Assembly (NCBI GenBank): GCA_035534855.1
Contig: DATLRD010000083.1
Location: forward strand, 62,001-126,000
Length of the DNA: 64,000 nt
Direction of reading: 5' to 3'
From: DATARH01 sp035534855
GTDB lineage: Bacteria > Pseudomonadota > Alphaproteobacteria > ATCC43930 > CGMCC-115725
Shown here: positions 1 to 9,159 of the stretch, piece after piece
Layout of the letters: the number at the start of each line of letters is the position of its first letter
Numbering within the stretch: the first letter of the stretch is position 1
The notes under the pieces: generated by a model
Databases searched by the model: none
Seen by the model: only the letters and a program-made list of their open reading frames with translations
Told to the model about the DNA's origin: nothing
Made by a program: the position numbers and the translations under genes

Positions 1-478
1 GGAATGTTGCGTGGCAGCCGCCGCAGCCGTTCCCGGGGTTGTACAGGCCGCCCTTGATCACCCCGCCAAAGGCAGCGGCAATCGCGCCCTTGTTACCGCC
101 TTTCAGTGCGGCATCGAGCGCCTCGACCTTGGCCAAGGCATTTTTCTGGGCTGCGGCAAATTTGGCGGCGTCCGACCAGATCTCAGGCTTCGCCTCGGTC
201 TTGCCCGGGAACTCGGCGCTGCTGGTCTTCGGCGGAAACAGCTCGGGAATTCTGGCGACCCGCGTGACCAGGTCGGCGCCGGCAGCCTGGGCCGGGGCGA
301 GGCCGGCCTTGCCGTCGAGATAGGCCTTGATCTGACCCAAATCCTTGCCCTGCGCCTTCATCGACGCCTGGCGCTCCTTGATCACGGTCGCTGCGTCCTG
401 CGACCACGCCGTGCCGGCCATCCCAAGCACCGCAAGCACCACCGCCGCGAAGACGACGCGCTTGTTCAGTCCACCCAT
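1..478 (-). CDS. Cytochrome c' (class II cytochrome c), 3' end cut by window edge
   Basis: The gene starts at an ATG at 478 and runs off the left edge after 159 codons. Residues 1-26 look like a Sec signal peptide: KR near the start, a hydrophobic run and an AWS-Q cleavage region. This points to a periplasmic protein. The mature part is rich in Ala and Lys and should form the four-helix bundle of the family. The heme-binding CGGCH motif is visible at residues 152-156, near the C-terminus, which is the hallmark of class II cytochromes c. The family binds a high-spin c-type heme and can bind NO or CO. The axial His is 156. Only the last few residues should be missing. Its partners lie outside the window. 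Confidence 0.85.
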   Translation of the reverse strand, partial: MGGLNKRVVFAAVVLAVLGMAGTAWSQDAATVIKERQASMKAQGKDLGQIKAYLDGKAGLAPAQAAGADLVTRVARIPELFPPKTSSAEFPGKTEAKPEIWSDAAKFAAAQKNALAKVEALDAALKGGNKGAIAAAFGGVIKGGLYNPGNGCGGCHATF

Positions 479-558
479 GATCCTCTCCACGCCAGGGGCC
501 ACGATGCCAGATTAGGAATCGGCGGACGCGACGCAATCGGCAGTGCGCCCGCTCACCA

Positions 559-1179
559 TCAAGTGATCGGCATCACGATGTGCTGCTTGAAGCCCGGCCG
601 CGCCAGGCAGCGCTCGTACCAGGCGCGAAGGTTAGTCAAGGCCGGGCGCTCGATCGGAAAGGTGAACCAGCGGTAGATCTGCGTCCCGAGAACGATCTCG
701 GCGAGCGACAGGTAATCGCCCGCGAGATAAGGCTGCTTGGACACCGCGTCGTCGATGAGGGTCCATGCCGTCAGCGCGCGCTTGCGCGCGCCCTCGATCG
801 CCGCCGGGTCGCGCTCCTCGGGCTTGGCGCGCACCAGCCCTTGCAACAGCGCCCCCATCGGCGCGCCGATCACCGAAAGCTGCCAGTCCATCCACCGCTC
901 GACATGGGTCCGCTCGGCCGGGTCGCGCGGATGCAGCCGCTCGCCACCGCGGGTCGCGCACAGATAGCGGCAGATCGTGTTGGACTCCCACATCACCAGA
1001 TCGCCGTCGATGACGGTCGGCACGAGGCCGTTCGGGTTGAGCTTCAAGTATTCGGGATCGCGGTTGCCGCCAAACGGGCCGCCCCAATCGGTGCGGTCGT
1101 ATTCGATGCCGAGTTCGGCGCAACACCACAGCACCTTCTGCACGTTGGATGAGGTCGTGCGCCCCCAGATCTTCAGCAT
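559..1179 (-). CDS. Glutathione S-transferase family protein
   Basis: 206 residues. I chose the ATG at 1179 because the thioredoxin-like fold starts right there (MLKIWGR); the frame is open further upstream, but that part does not resemble the family. The N-terminal domain (about 1-80) has the SSNVQKVLW helix used for glutathione contact, a cis-proline region (GLVPTVIDGD) and the ES motif (WESNTI) that binds the gamma-glutamyl part of glutathione. The C-terminal helical domain (about 90-200) follows, and length is normal for cytosolic GSTs. The substrate cannot be told from sequence. It is a single gene facing the cytochrome, 80 bases away. Confidence 0.9.
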   Translation of the reverse strand: MLKIWGRTTSSNVQKVLWCCAELGIEYDRTDWGGPFGGNRDPEYLKLNPNGLVPTVIDGDLVMWESNTICRYLCATRGGERLHPRDPAERTHVERWMDWQLSVIGAPMGALLQGLVRAKPEERDPAAIEGARKRALTAWTLIDDAVSKQPYLAGDYLSLAEIVLGTQIYRWFTFPIERPALTNLRAWYERCLARPGFKQHIVMPIT

Positions 1180-1322
1180 CCGCCGTCTCCCTCGCTCGCA
1201 GCCTGCCCTAGCAAGCCTCAGTTTCGCCGCCGGTGCAACCGCGGACGGTAGGATCGGTTGGCCGGTGCGGCGTATAATGAGTTGGTGCGGGCGGCAGCCC
1301 ATGCCGCCACGGGAGAGGTGTG

Positions 1323-1568
1323 ATGGGCCGCTTTATCGCCGTGATCCTGGCGCTGACCACTGCGCTCGCCGCCGGCGCGGCGTACGCGACGCAGGCCGGC
1401 CAGGGTGCGATCAAGAACTGGAGCCTGATGGATAAGTGCGCCCGCGAGGCGCAGGCCGCATATCCCGATTACTCCGCCGCGGATTACGCCAAGCGCGACG
1501 CCAAGCTTAAGGAATGCCTGGAGGAGCACAACCTGCCGCCGCGCACCCCGCTCGAGCCGGCGCGTTAG
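1323..1568 (+). CDS. Small secreted protein of unknown function
   Basis: 81 residues from ATG 1323, which sits 4 bases after the ribosome site GGGAGAGG (1311-1318); a GTG directly before it is too close to that site. Residues 1-21 form a signal peptide (MGRF, hydrophobic core, AYA cleavage site). The mature part is about 60 residues, with two Cys (in KCAR and KECL) about 30 residues apart that could form a disulfide, and a Pro-rich tail. I do not recognise a family. A TATAAT at 1273-1278 could be a -10 element, but no good -35 is present. The gene is convergent with the epimerase gene, only 21 bases away. Confidence 0.6.
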   Translation: MGRFIAVILALTTALAAGAAYATQAGQGAIKNWSLMDKCAREAQAAYPDYSAADYAKRDAKLKECLEEHNLPPRTPLEPAR

Positions 1569-1589
1569 ACCCGGCCGGGAAGCGCGCCC

Positions 1590-2540
1590 TCAAACGAGCT
1601 GAAACCCGCCGCGCATCGGATCCCGGGCATTGACGAAGATCGTGTTGAGCCCGTGCATCCGAGCCCACCCGGCGACGCTCGGCACGATCGCCGCCTGCCC
1701 GGCGATCTCGGCCGCCGCCTCGACCCTTCCGTCGAACAGCGTGCCGATGATGCTTTCGTGGACGAAGTCGTCGCCGACCGCGAGCCGGCCCTTCGCGGCA
1801 AGCTGCGCCATCCGCGCCGAGGTGCCGGTGCCGCACGGTGAGCGGTCGATCGCCCGGTCGCCGTAGAACACCGCGTTGCGACCGTGTGCGCGCCGGTCGC
1901 GCGGGGCGCCGAGCCACTGCACGTGGCTGACTCCGTGGATCGTCGGGTCTTGCGGGTGGGCGACCGACACCACTTCGTTGACCCGGCGGCGCACCACCGG
2001 GCTCCAGCGCAACAGCCAATCGACCGACACGTCCTCGAGCCCGGCAAACCCCTTCTGTCGGTCGACGATCGCATAGAAATTGCCGCCATAGCCGATGTCG
2101 ACGATTAGCTCTCCGAGCCCCTCGACCGGCACCGTGACCGCCTCACGCGCAAGGTATGACGGCACGTTGCGCAGCCGCACCGAATCGACGTACGGGCCGT
2201 TGCGCACATAGTCGGCCGTGACCCGCCCGGCCGGCGCGTCGATCGCCACGGTGCCCTCGGTCCGCGGCGTTACGAGGCCATTTTCCAGCGCCATCGTCAC
2301 CGCGCCGATCGTACCGTGACCGCACATCGGCAGGCAGCCGGTCACCTCGATGTAAAGGATCGCGATGTCGCAATCGGCGCGCAGCGGCGGATAGAGGATG
2401 CCGCCCGACATCACATCGTGCCCGCGCGGCTCGAACATCAGCGCGCGGCGCACCCAGTCGAACCGGGCGATGAAATCCTGGCGGCGCTCGCTCATCGTCG
2501 CGCCGGCGAGGATCGGCGCGGCGCCGATCACCAGCCGCAC
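1590..2540 (-). CDS. 4-hydroxyproline 2-epimerase / proline racemase family; true 5' end unclear
   Basis: Interconverts trans-4-hydroxy-L-proline and cis-4-hydroxy-D-proline in hydroxyproline catabolism, by a two-cysteine mechanism. Both catalytic cysteines are visible: Cys73 in PMCGHGT and Cys236 in DRSPCGTGTSA (counted from the GTG at 2540). Overall it resembles the Brucella-type 4-hydroxyproline epimerase, including FEPRGHD, YGGNFYA and HARNAVFYGD-like segments. The conserved N-terminal motif DGHTCGNP is encoded in frame at 2541-2564, upstream of the first canonical start. Between it and the in-frame TAG at 2625-2627 there is no ATG, GTG or TTG. The coordinates here begin at the GTG, but the functional protein probably begins 10-28 codons earlier. 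No other hydroxyproline genes are adjacent. Confidence 0.85.
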   Translation of the reverse strand: MRLVIGAAPILAGATMSERRQDFIARFDWVRRALMFEPRGHDVMSGGILYPPLRADCDIAILYIEVTGCLPMCGHGTIGAVTMALENGLVTPRTEGTVAIDAPAGRVTADYVRNGPYVDSVRLRNVPSYLAREAVTVPVEGLGELIVDIGYGGNFYAIVDRQKGFAGLEDVSVDWLLRWSPVVRRRVNEVVSVAHPQDPTIHGVSHVQWLGAPRDRRAHGRNAVFYGDRAIDRSPCGTGTSARMAQLAAKGRLAVGDDFVHESIIGTLFDGRVEAAAEIAGQAAIVPSVAGWARMHGLNTIFVNARDPMRGGFQLV

Positions 2541-2624
2541 CGGGTTGCCGCAGGTATGCCCGTCGAGACAGGGAAAAGTGAAGTTGCCGTCCGGGACGCC
2601 GCTCGTGGCGACCGCGACAGGTCC

Positions 2625-2825
2625 CTAGTGCCGCATCAAGGGCAGTTCGATGGGCATGCAGTTGCTCCGCCCCTGCATCAAACACTCCTCAAGCTGGCTC
2701 TGGTGCCGCAACGCACGAACCAGCACCACCCCGGCGATCGCCAGTGCGAGGATCACCGCGAGACCCATCAGCGCTGCGGTCCGCCGCGCCTCGCCCGCAT
2801 CGCTTTCGCTCATGCCCGGCGTCAT
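2625..2825 (-). CDS. Small single-pass membrane protein, unknown function
   Basis: 66 residues from an ATG at 2825 (ATG 2813 is an alternative). Residues about 17-38 form one hydrophobic helix. The C-terminal tail after it contains QLEECLMQGRSNC, a short Cys-containing segment that I recall from small alphaproteobacterial proteins of unknown role. Its TAG stop lies in the same frame as the downstream epimerase, 28 codons before that gene's first GTG, so the two are cotranscribed and may be coupled. Function unknown. Confidence 0.6.
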   Translation of the reverse strand: MTPGMSESDAGEARRTAALMGLAVILALAIAGVVLVRALRHQSQLEECLMQGRSNCMPIELPLMRH

Positions 2826-2947
2826 GCTGAGAATTCTACGCGCTTTACGAGACGTGCGACACCAGGTTTGCGTCCCAGCGCGATTGCGGGCGCGGCCCGC
2901 TCTGCGCTATTGAGCGGCGGGCTTGGGTCATTCAAGGGATACGAGGC

Positions 2948-4099
2948 ATGCCGCAACCCGGACCGCTTGCCGGCTTTACCATCGTCGATCTGTCGCGGAT
3001 CCTCGCCGGCCCCTATTGCACGCACCTGCTGGCCGAGATGGGGGCGCGGGTAATCAAGGTCGAGGCGCCCAAGACCGGCGACGACGCGCGCCAGTACGGA
3101 CCGTTCAAGAACGGCAAATCGACCTATTTCGCCTCGGTCAACCGCGGCAAGGAATCGATCGTCCTCGACCTCAAGGCGGCCGGCGACCGCGAGATTTTCG
3201 AGCGGCTGCTCGACCGTGCCGATGCGCTGGTCGAGAATTTCCGCCCCGGCACGATGGAAAAGCTCGGCTACGGGTGGGAGACGCTGCACCCGCGCTATCC
3301 GCGGCTGATCTATGCCGCCGCCTCGGGCTTTGGCCACACCGGTCCCTATTCGCACTATCCCTCGTACGACATGGTGGTGCAGGGCCTCGGCGGGATCATG
3401 AGCATCACCGGCATTCCGGACGGGCCGCTGGTGCGGGTCGGCACCTCGGTCGGCGACCTCGCCGGCGGGCTTTACACGACGATCGCGCTCAACGCCGCGC
3501 TGTTGCACCGCGAGCGCAGCGGCGAAGCGACCAAGGTCGATGTCGCGCTGTTCGATTGCCAGCTCGCGTTGCTCGAAAACGCGATTATGCGCTACACGAC
3601 GACCGGCGAGGTTCCGGGCCCGATGGGCGCGCGCCACCCGTCGATCACTCCGTTCGAGGCGTTTTCAACGCTCGACGGCCACATCATCATCGCGGCCGGC
3701 AATGACGGGCTGTGGGTCAAGCTGACCCAGGCGCTCGGCCACCCCGAACTGGCCGACAACCCGAATTACAAGACCAACCCGCTGCGCAACCAGCACCAGG
3801 CCCAGCTCAAGGCCGAAATCGACGCGATCCTCGGCAACGGCACCACCGAGCATTGGATTGCGGTGCTCGAAGAGGCCGGCATCCCGTGCGGCCCGGTCAA
3901 CAATGTCGAGCAGGCGCTGGCCCACCCGCAGACTGAGGCGCGCAACATGCTGATCTCGGTCGACGACCCGGTGACCGGCCCGCTCAGGCTCGCCGGCAAC
4001 CCGATGAAGTTCTCGGCCTTCCCCGACCCCGACACCCGCGCCCCCTCGCCCGATCTCGATGCCGATCGGGCCAAGATTCTGCGCGAACTCGGCATGTGA
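2948..4099 (+). CDS. CaiB/BaiF class III CoA-transferase
   Basis: 383 residues, the normal length for one subunit of the interlocked dimers formed by this family, which moves CoA between carboxylic acids via aspartyl-CoA thioester intermediates. The N-terminus shows VDLSRILAGPYCTHLLAEMGARVIKVE, typical for the CoA-binding part. Asp141 in PSYDMVVQGLGG matches the catalytic aspartate position. Conserved NFRPGTMEKLG and PSITPFEAF segments are present. The acid substrate cannot be assigned. The stop codon overlaps the GTG start of the next gene (4096), so the hydrolase downstream is probably translationally coupled. Confidence 0.92.
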   Translation: MPQPGPLAGFTIVDLSRILAGPYCTHLLAEMGARVIKVEAPKTGDDARQYGPFKNGKSTYFASVNRGKESIVLDLKAAGDREIFERLLDRADALVENFRPGTMEKLGYGWETLHPRYPRLIYAAASGFGHTGPYSHYPSYDMVVQGLGGIMSITGIPDGPLVRVGTSVGDLAGGLYTTIALNAALLHRERSGEATKVDVALFDCQLALLENAIMRYTTTGEVPGPMGARHPSITPFEAFSTLDGHIIIAAGNDGLWVKLTQALGHPELADNPNYKTNPLRNQHQAQLKAEIDAILGNGTTEHWIAVLEEAGIPCGPVNNVEQALAHPQTEARNMLISVDDPVTGPLRLAGNPMKFSAFPDPDTRAPSPDLDADRAKILRELGM

Positions 4100-6438
4100 T
4101 CCGCCGGCTACTCGTCGGACTTCTTATCGCCGTCATCCTCGCTGCCGGCGCCGGCTGGTTCTATCTTCGCTCATCACTGCCGCAGGTCGAGGGATCGATC
4201 ACGGTCAAGGGTTTGAGCGCCCCGGTGACGATCGCGCGCGACGCTGCCGGGGTGCCGCTGATCACCGCCGCAAATGACGACGCCGCCGCATTCGGGCTCG
4301 GCTTTGCCCATGCCCAGGACCGGCTGTTTCAGATGGAGCTGATGCGCCGATACGGCGCCGGCCGGCTCGCCGAAGTGCTCGGTCCGGCGCTGGTGCCGGT
4401 CGACCGCCAGATGCGCGTCCTGGGGCTATACCGCGCGGCCGAGGCCGAATGGCCCCACCTGCTGCCCGAGGTGCAGCGCCTGGTCAAGGCCTACACCGCC
4501 GGGGTCAACGCCTTTCTGGCGACGCGCTCAGGGGCATTGCCGCCCGAGTTCCTGCTGCTGCGGTTTCGCCCCGCCCCATGGAAGCCGGCCGACACGCTGG
4601 TGTGGGGCAAGCTGATGGATCTGATCCTCGGCGGAAACTATCGCGACGAACTGGAACGCGCGCTGCTCGCCCGCACCGTATCGCCCGCCGACATGGCGAT
4701 GCTCTATCCCGGCTATCCCAAGGGTGCGCCAACGACGCTGGCGCAGCTCGCGCCGATCTTTCGCCGCCTGCCGCTCCGCCGCCTCTATGGCGCGCTTCCG
4801 GCAGAAATCGGCCCGACCTATGCGTCGAACAACTGGGTCGTCGATGGCGCGCACAGCGCCAGCGGCATGCCGCTGGTCGCCAACGACCCGCACCTCGCGT
4901 TCGGCGCGCCGGGCTTCTGGTATCTGGCACGGCTCAAGACGCCGCAGCGCGAGATCGACGGCGCCACCGTCGCCGGCACGCCGTACGTCGTGATCGGGCA
5001 CAACGACCGCATCGCCTGGGGCTTCACGACGACGACAGCCGACATCGAGGATCTGTTTATCGAAAAGGTCGATCCGGCCGACCCGTCGCGCTACCTGACG
5101 CCAAACGGCACCGCCCCGTTCGTCACCCGCAAGGAGGTCATCAAGGTGCGCGGTGCCTCGCCGGTGGTAATGACCGTGCGCAGCACGCGGCACGGGCCGG
5201 TGCTGTCCGACGCGCTGCCGCCCGGAACGACCGACCCCGGTTATGTGCTGGCGCTGCAGACGACGTTTCTCGGCGCCGACGACGAGAGCGCCAACGCATT
5301 GTGGGGGATCGACCGGGCCCGAGACTGGGAGGAGTTTCGCGCTGCGCTCGGGAATTTCCTTGGGCCGCCGCAAAACATCGCCTTCGGCGACGTAAACGGC
5401 ACGATCGGGTTCATCGTCCCCGGCCACATTCCGATCCGCCGCAAGGGTGACGGCTGGATGCCGGTCCCCGGCTGGACCGGCGAATACGACTGGCGCGGCA
5501 CGATCCCCTATGTCGCGCTACCCCAGGCGTCAAACCCGCGGACGGGGTATTTCGCCAGCGCCAACAATAAGATCGTGCCCGACAGCTATCCCTATTTCGT
5601 CAGCCGTGACTGGGACGTGCCGTACCGCATCGAGCGGATCGACGCCCTGCTCAAGCAGGAACCGCAACAGACTCCGGACTCGAGTACGGCGATCGAGGCC
5701 GACACGCTGTCGCTTATGGCGCGGCAACTGGTGCCGCTGATGACCCGCGCCGCGCCGCGCTCCACAGGCGCCCGCGATGCGCTGCAATTGTTGCGGCACT
5801 GGGATTTCCGCATGGCTGCCGGAAAGCCCGAGCCGCTTATCTTCATCGCCTGGCTGCGCGAATTCGCGCGCTCGGTGTTTTTCGACCGGCTCGGGCCGGC
5901 CGCCGCCGGCTATTGGCGGCTGCGCCCGCTGGTCATCGAAAAAATCCTCACCGATCGCCAGGACTGGTGCGCGAGCAGGCAGCGGCCGCACGAGACCTGC
6001 GAGACGCGGCTTGCCGACGCGCTCGAGGCGGCGCTGGCGGAACTGCGCCAGGCTTACGGGCCCGACATGGCGAAGTGGCGGTGGGGCAAGGCGCACATCG
6101 CCGAGTTCCCGAATCGCATCCTCGACCGCATCCCGCTGGTGCGCGACTGGTTCGGCGTGGCGATCCCGAAGGCCGGCGGGCCGCATACCGTCGATGTCGG
6201 CGCGATCTCGGTGCGCGATGACAAGGCGCCGTTCATTCAGCGGTTCGGCGCCGGGCTCAGGATCATCACCGATCTCGCCCATCCCGATCGCTCGCGCATG
6301 ATCGTGGCGCCCGGCCAGTCGGGAAACCCGCTGTCGCCGCATTACGCCGACCTGTTGACCCGCTGGCGCGATTTCGGTTGGCTGCAGCCCGCCCGCGCAC
6401 AGGCGGTCGCAACCCTTACCCTGGAGCCGGCGCGATGA
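4096..6438 (+). CDS. Penicillin acylase family N-terminal-nucleophile hydrolase
   Basis: 780 residues with a GTG start in a GTGA overlap with the CoA-transferase stop. Residues 5-25 are a signal anchor or signal peptide. The family is made as a precursor and cuts itself before a Ser that becomes the new N-terminus of the beta chain. Here that is Ser244 in TYASNNWVV, matching the usual SNNW motif, so the alpha chain plus linker is about residues 26-243 and the beta chain 244-780. NDPHL at about 263-267 is also conserved. Expected location is the periplasm. The family cleaves amide bonds in penicillins, acyl-homoserine lactones or other N-acyl compounds; the substrate here is open. It overlaps the threonine ammonia-lyase start by 4 bases (ATGA). 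Confidence 0.9.
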   Translation: MIRRLLVGLLIAVILAAGAGWFYLRSSLPQVEGSITVKGLSAPVTIARDAAGVPLITAANDDAAAFGLGFAHAQDRLFQMELMRRYGAGRLAEVLGPALVPVDRQMRVLGLYRAAEAEWPHLLPEVQRLVKAYTAGVNAFLATRSGALPPEFLLLRFRPAPWKPADTLVWGKLMDLILGGNYRDELERALLARTVSPADMAMLYPGYPKGAPTTLAQLAPIFRRLPLRRLYGALPAEIGPTYASNNWVVDGAHSASGMPLVANDPHLAFGAPGFWYLARLKTPQREIDGATVAGTPYVVIGHNDRIAWGFTTTTADIEDLFIEKVDPADPSRYLTPNGTAPFVTRKEVIKVRGASPVVMTVRSTRHGPVLSDALPPGTTDPGYVLALQTTFLGADDESANALWGIDRARDWEEFRAALGNFLGPPQNIAFGDVNGTIGFIVPGHIPIRRKGDGWMPVPGWTGEYDWRGTIPYVALPQASNPRTGYFASANNKIVPDSYPYFVSRDWDVPYRIERIDALLKQEPQQTPDSSTAIEADTLSLMARQLVPLMTRAAPRSTGARDALQLLRHWDFRMAAGKPEPLIFIAWLREFARSVFFDRLGPAAAGYWRLRPLVIEKILTDRQDWCASRQRPHETCETRLADALEAALAELRQAYGPDMAKWRWGKAHIAEFPNRILDRIPLVRDWFGVAIPKAGGPHTVDVGAISVRDDKAPFIQRFGAGLRIITDLAHPDRSRMIVAPGQSGNPLSPHYADLLTRWRDFGWLQPARAQAVATLTLEPAR

Positions 6439-7694
6439 GCGAATTGGCGGTGACGATCGAGGATGTCCGTCGCGCGGCCGCGGCGATCGCCGGCGCCGTC
6501 GCCCACACCCCGACCGCGAACCTGCCGTCGCTGTCGGCGCTCACCGGGTGCGATGCGTTCGTGAAGCTCGAAACCCTGCAGGCGACCGGCTCGTTCAAGG
6601 AGCGCGGGGCGCTCGCCAAGCTCCTCACGCTCGACGAATCCGAGCGCCGCACCGGTGTCGTCGCGATGTCGGCCGGCAACCACGCCCAGGGCGTCGCCTA
6701 TCACGCCCGCCGGCTCGGCATCCCGGCGACGATCGTGATGCCCGAGGGCACCCCGTTCACCAAGATCGACCGCACCCAGTCGCTCGGCGCCACGGTGCTG
6801 CTGCGCGGCGCCGACCTTGTCAGCGCGCGCAAGTCCGCCGACGCGCTCGCCGAGGAGCACCGTTACACGCTGGTGCACCCCTACGACGACCCGGCGGTGA
6901 TCGCCGGCCAGGGCACGATTGCGATCGAAATGCTGGCCGAACAGCCGGCGCTCGACGCGCTCATCGTGCCGATCGGCGGCGGCGGGCTGATTTCCGGCGT
7001 CGCCATCGCCGCCAAGGCGCTGAAGCCTGGCATCGAGATCATCGGGGTGCAGGCATCGCTGTATTCAGCGATGCAGCGGCTCTGCCAGCCGGGGGCGAAC
7101 GAGCCGCCGCCCGGCGGCGCGACGCTGGCCGAGGGCATCGCCGTCATGGAACCGGGGCAGCTTACGCGCCGCATCGTCACCGCGCTGGTCGATGACATCG
7201 TGCTGGTCGGCGAAGCGCAGATCGAGCACGCGGTGCAGTTGATGGTCGAGCGCGGCAAGCTGATCACCGAAGGGGCCGGGGCGGTCGGAGTCGCCGCGCT
7301 GCTTGCCGCGCCCGAGCGGTTTCGCGGCCGCCAGGTGGGCATCGTCATCTCCGGCGGCAACATCGATTCGCGCCTCCTGGCGTCGATCCTGATGCGCGGA
7401 CTGGTGCGCGACGGGCGCCTGGTGCGGCTGCGCTCGGAATTGCCCGACATGCCGGGTGCGCTGTCGCGGGTCTCCGGCATCATCGGCGCGCATGGCGGCA
7501 ACATCGTCGAGGTGCACCACCAGCGGCTGTTTCACGACACCTCGGTAAAGCGCGCCGAGCTCGATGTCGTCGTCGAGACGCAGAACCGCCGGCACGTTGA
7601 CCAGCTGGTCACGGCGCTGGTCGCGGGCGGGTTCCCGACCCGGGTGATCCTCACCGCGTCGGATGACGACCCGTCTATCCTCGCCGCCCCTTGA
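6435..7694 (+). CDS. Threonine ammonia-lyase (threonine dehydratase) with ACT domain
   Basis: 419 residues from ATG 6435, overlapping the upstream stop by 4 bases. PLP enzyme that turns threonine into 2-oxobutyrate and ammonia. The Schiff-base lysine is Lys55 in TGSFKERGAL, and the glycine-rich phosphate loop appears as PIGGGGLISG. A single C-terminal ACT domain (about 325-405) follows the catalytic domain, as in the TdcB-like class found in many alphaproteobacteria, so allosteric control by an amino acid is likely. Whether it serves isoleucine synthesis or threonine breakdown is not clear, so no symbol is given. Its 3' end overlaps the convergent gene by 20 bases. Confidence 0.92.
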   Translation: MSELAVTIEDVRRAAAAIAGAVAHTPTANLPSLSALTGCDAFVKLETLQATGSFKERGALAKLLTLDESERRTGVVAMSAGNHAQGVAYHARRLGIPATIVMPEGTPFTKIDRTQSLGATVLLRGADLVSARKSADALAEEHRYTLVHPYDDPAVIAGQGTIAIEMLAEQPALDALIVPIGGGGLISGVAIAAKALKPGIEIIGVQASLYSAMQRLCQPGANEPPPGGATLAEGIAVMEPGQLTRRIVTALVDDIVLVGEAQIEHAVQLMVERGKLITEGAGAVGVAALLAAPERFRGRQVGIVISGGNIDSRLLASILMRGLVRDGRLVRLRSELPDMPGALSRVSGIIGAHGGNIVEVHHQRLFHDTSVKRAELDVVVETQNRRHVDQLVTALVAGGFPTRVILTASDDDPSILAAP

Positions 7695-8973
7695 CCGGCG
7701 CCACCAGGACGCGGTCGACGCGGCGCCCGTCCATCTCGACCACCTCGAAGCGAAACCCGCCGCTGGCGACGCGGTCGGCGACCATCGGCACGCGGTTGAG
7801 CCGGCCCATCAGATAGCCGCCGAGCGTGTGGAAATCGGGGTCCTCGTCTTCGAGCCGGCTGACCCCCAGCACCTGCTTCAATTCGTCGAGGCCGACCATG
7901 CCGTCGATCAGCCAGGTGCCGTCTTCGCGGCGCACCACTCGCGGGTCCTCGCCCTCGCCGCCGGAAACCTCGCCGACCAGCGCCTCTACGATATCGGTCA
8001 GCGTCGTCAACCCTTCGAGGTCGCCGTATTCGTTGACCACCAGCGCCATCGGCTCGCCGCTGCTCTTGAACATCTCAAGCGCGCGCAGCACCGACACCGT
8101 ATCGGGCAGGAACAAGGGCGGGCGCAGCGCCGCGCGCAGGTCGAATTTCTGTCCGGCAAGCGCCGCATCGTAGAGGTCCTTGACCTGGACGATGCCGGTG
8201 AGCTGGTGCGACGGACCGTGGATCACCGGAAACCGCGAAAACCCGCTGGCGCGAAGCTGCCGGCGCAACTCGTCCTCGCTGTCGTCCAGGTCGAGAAACT
8301 CGATCTGTGTGCGCGGGGTCATCACCGCGCTGACCCGGCGGTCGCCGAGCCGCAGCGCGCCTTCGACGATCGTCGTCTCGGCCTGCGGGATGTGGCCGGT
8401 CGCCACCCCCTCGCGCAGCATGAACGCGATCTCCTCGTCGGTCACCGGCGACGGCTCGCCGTGAAGCGGGAGCAACCGCAAGATCAAATCGCTCGACGCG
8501 CTCAGCAGCCATTCCACCGGCGTGCCGACGCGCGCCAGCGTGCGCATCAGGCGACCCAGCGCGGCCGCGATGCGCTCGGGGTTGCTGAGCCCGATCCGCT
8601 TCGGCACCAGCTCGCCGAGGATCAGCGACACGTACGAGATGCCGATGACCACCGCCGCCATGCTGATGACATGCGCATAGCGGGCGACAAAGCCGGAAAG
8701 GCCGGCGAGGTAGTCCTGCAACGCCTCGCCCAGCGTCGCCTGGCCGAACGTACCCGACAGCACCGCGATGATCGTGATCCCGATCTGCACCGTCGCCAAC
8801 AGCCGCGACGGGTCGGCCTTCAGCTCGGTGGCGGCGCGGGCACCCGCGCTGCCGGCCGCGACGAGCGGCTGCAGCCGCGCCTGGCGGGCAGACACCAACG
8901 CGATCTCCGCCATCGCGAAAAACCCGTTGAGCAGGATCAGCAACAGAACGATCGTGAGGTTGAGCAGCAGCAT
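7675..8973 (-). CDS. CNNM/HlyC-CorC family membrane protein with CBS domains
   Basis: 432 residues from ATG 8973 (a GTG lies two codons upstream; a run of G sits 5 bases before the ATG). Residues about 1-200 form the DUF21/CNNM transmembrane domain with four hydrophobic segments and the motif GELVPKRIGLSNPE. A pair of CBS domains follows (about 210-330), then a CorC_HlyC domain with LGGYLMGRLNRVP near the C-terminus. The family is linked to magnesium or cobalt export and tolerance. This is the membrane-anchored type, unlike the soluble CorC at 28035-28949. The gene is convergent with threonine ammonia-lyase and overlaps it at the 3' end. Confidence 0.92.
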   Translation of the reverse strand: MLLLNLTIVLLLILLNGFFAMAEIALVSARQARLQPLVAAGSAGARAATELKADPSRLLATVQIGITIIAVLSGTFGQATLGEALQDYLAGLSGFVARYAHVISMAAVVIGISYVSLILGELVPKRIGLSNPERIAAALGRLMRTLARVGTPVEWLLSASSDLILRLLPLHGEPSPVTDEEIAFMLREGVATGHIPQAETTIVEGALRLGDRRVSAVMTPRTQIEFLDLDDSEDELRRQLRASGFSRFPVIHGPSHQLTGIVQVKDLYDAALAGQKFDLRAALRPPLFLPDTVSVLRALEMFKSSGEPMALVVNEYGDLEGLTTLTDIVEALVGEVSGGEGEDPRVVRREDGTWLIDGMVGLDELKQVLGVSRLEDEDPDFHTLGGYLMGRLNRVPMVADRVASGGFRFEVVEMDGRRVDRVLVAPVKGRRG

Positions 8974-9159
8974 CGCCACCCCCGTCAGGCACGGCGTCGG
9001 TGCGCCGGCCGAAAGCCCCGGCTACCTCCGATTACTTATAGGGATTTTGCCGAGTTGCCGACATCGTCGCGGCGGCGAAGGCCGCAGCCCACGCCGACGA
9101 TCGATGCCGGCCCCCGCCGGGACGAGAACAACCAGCGCGACCAGCTCAACGCTAATGGC

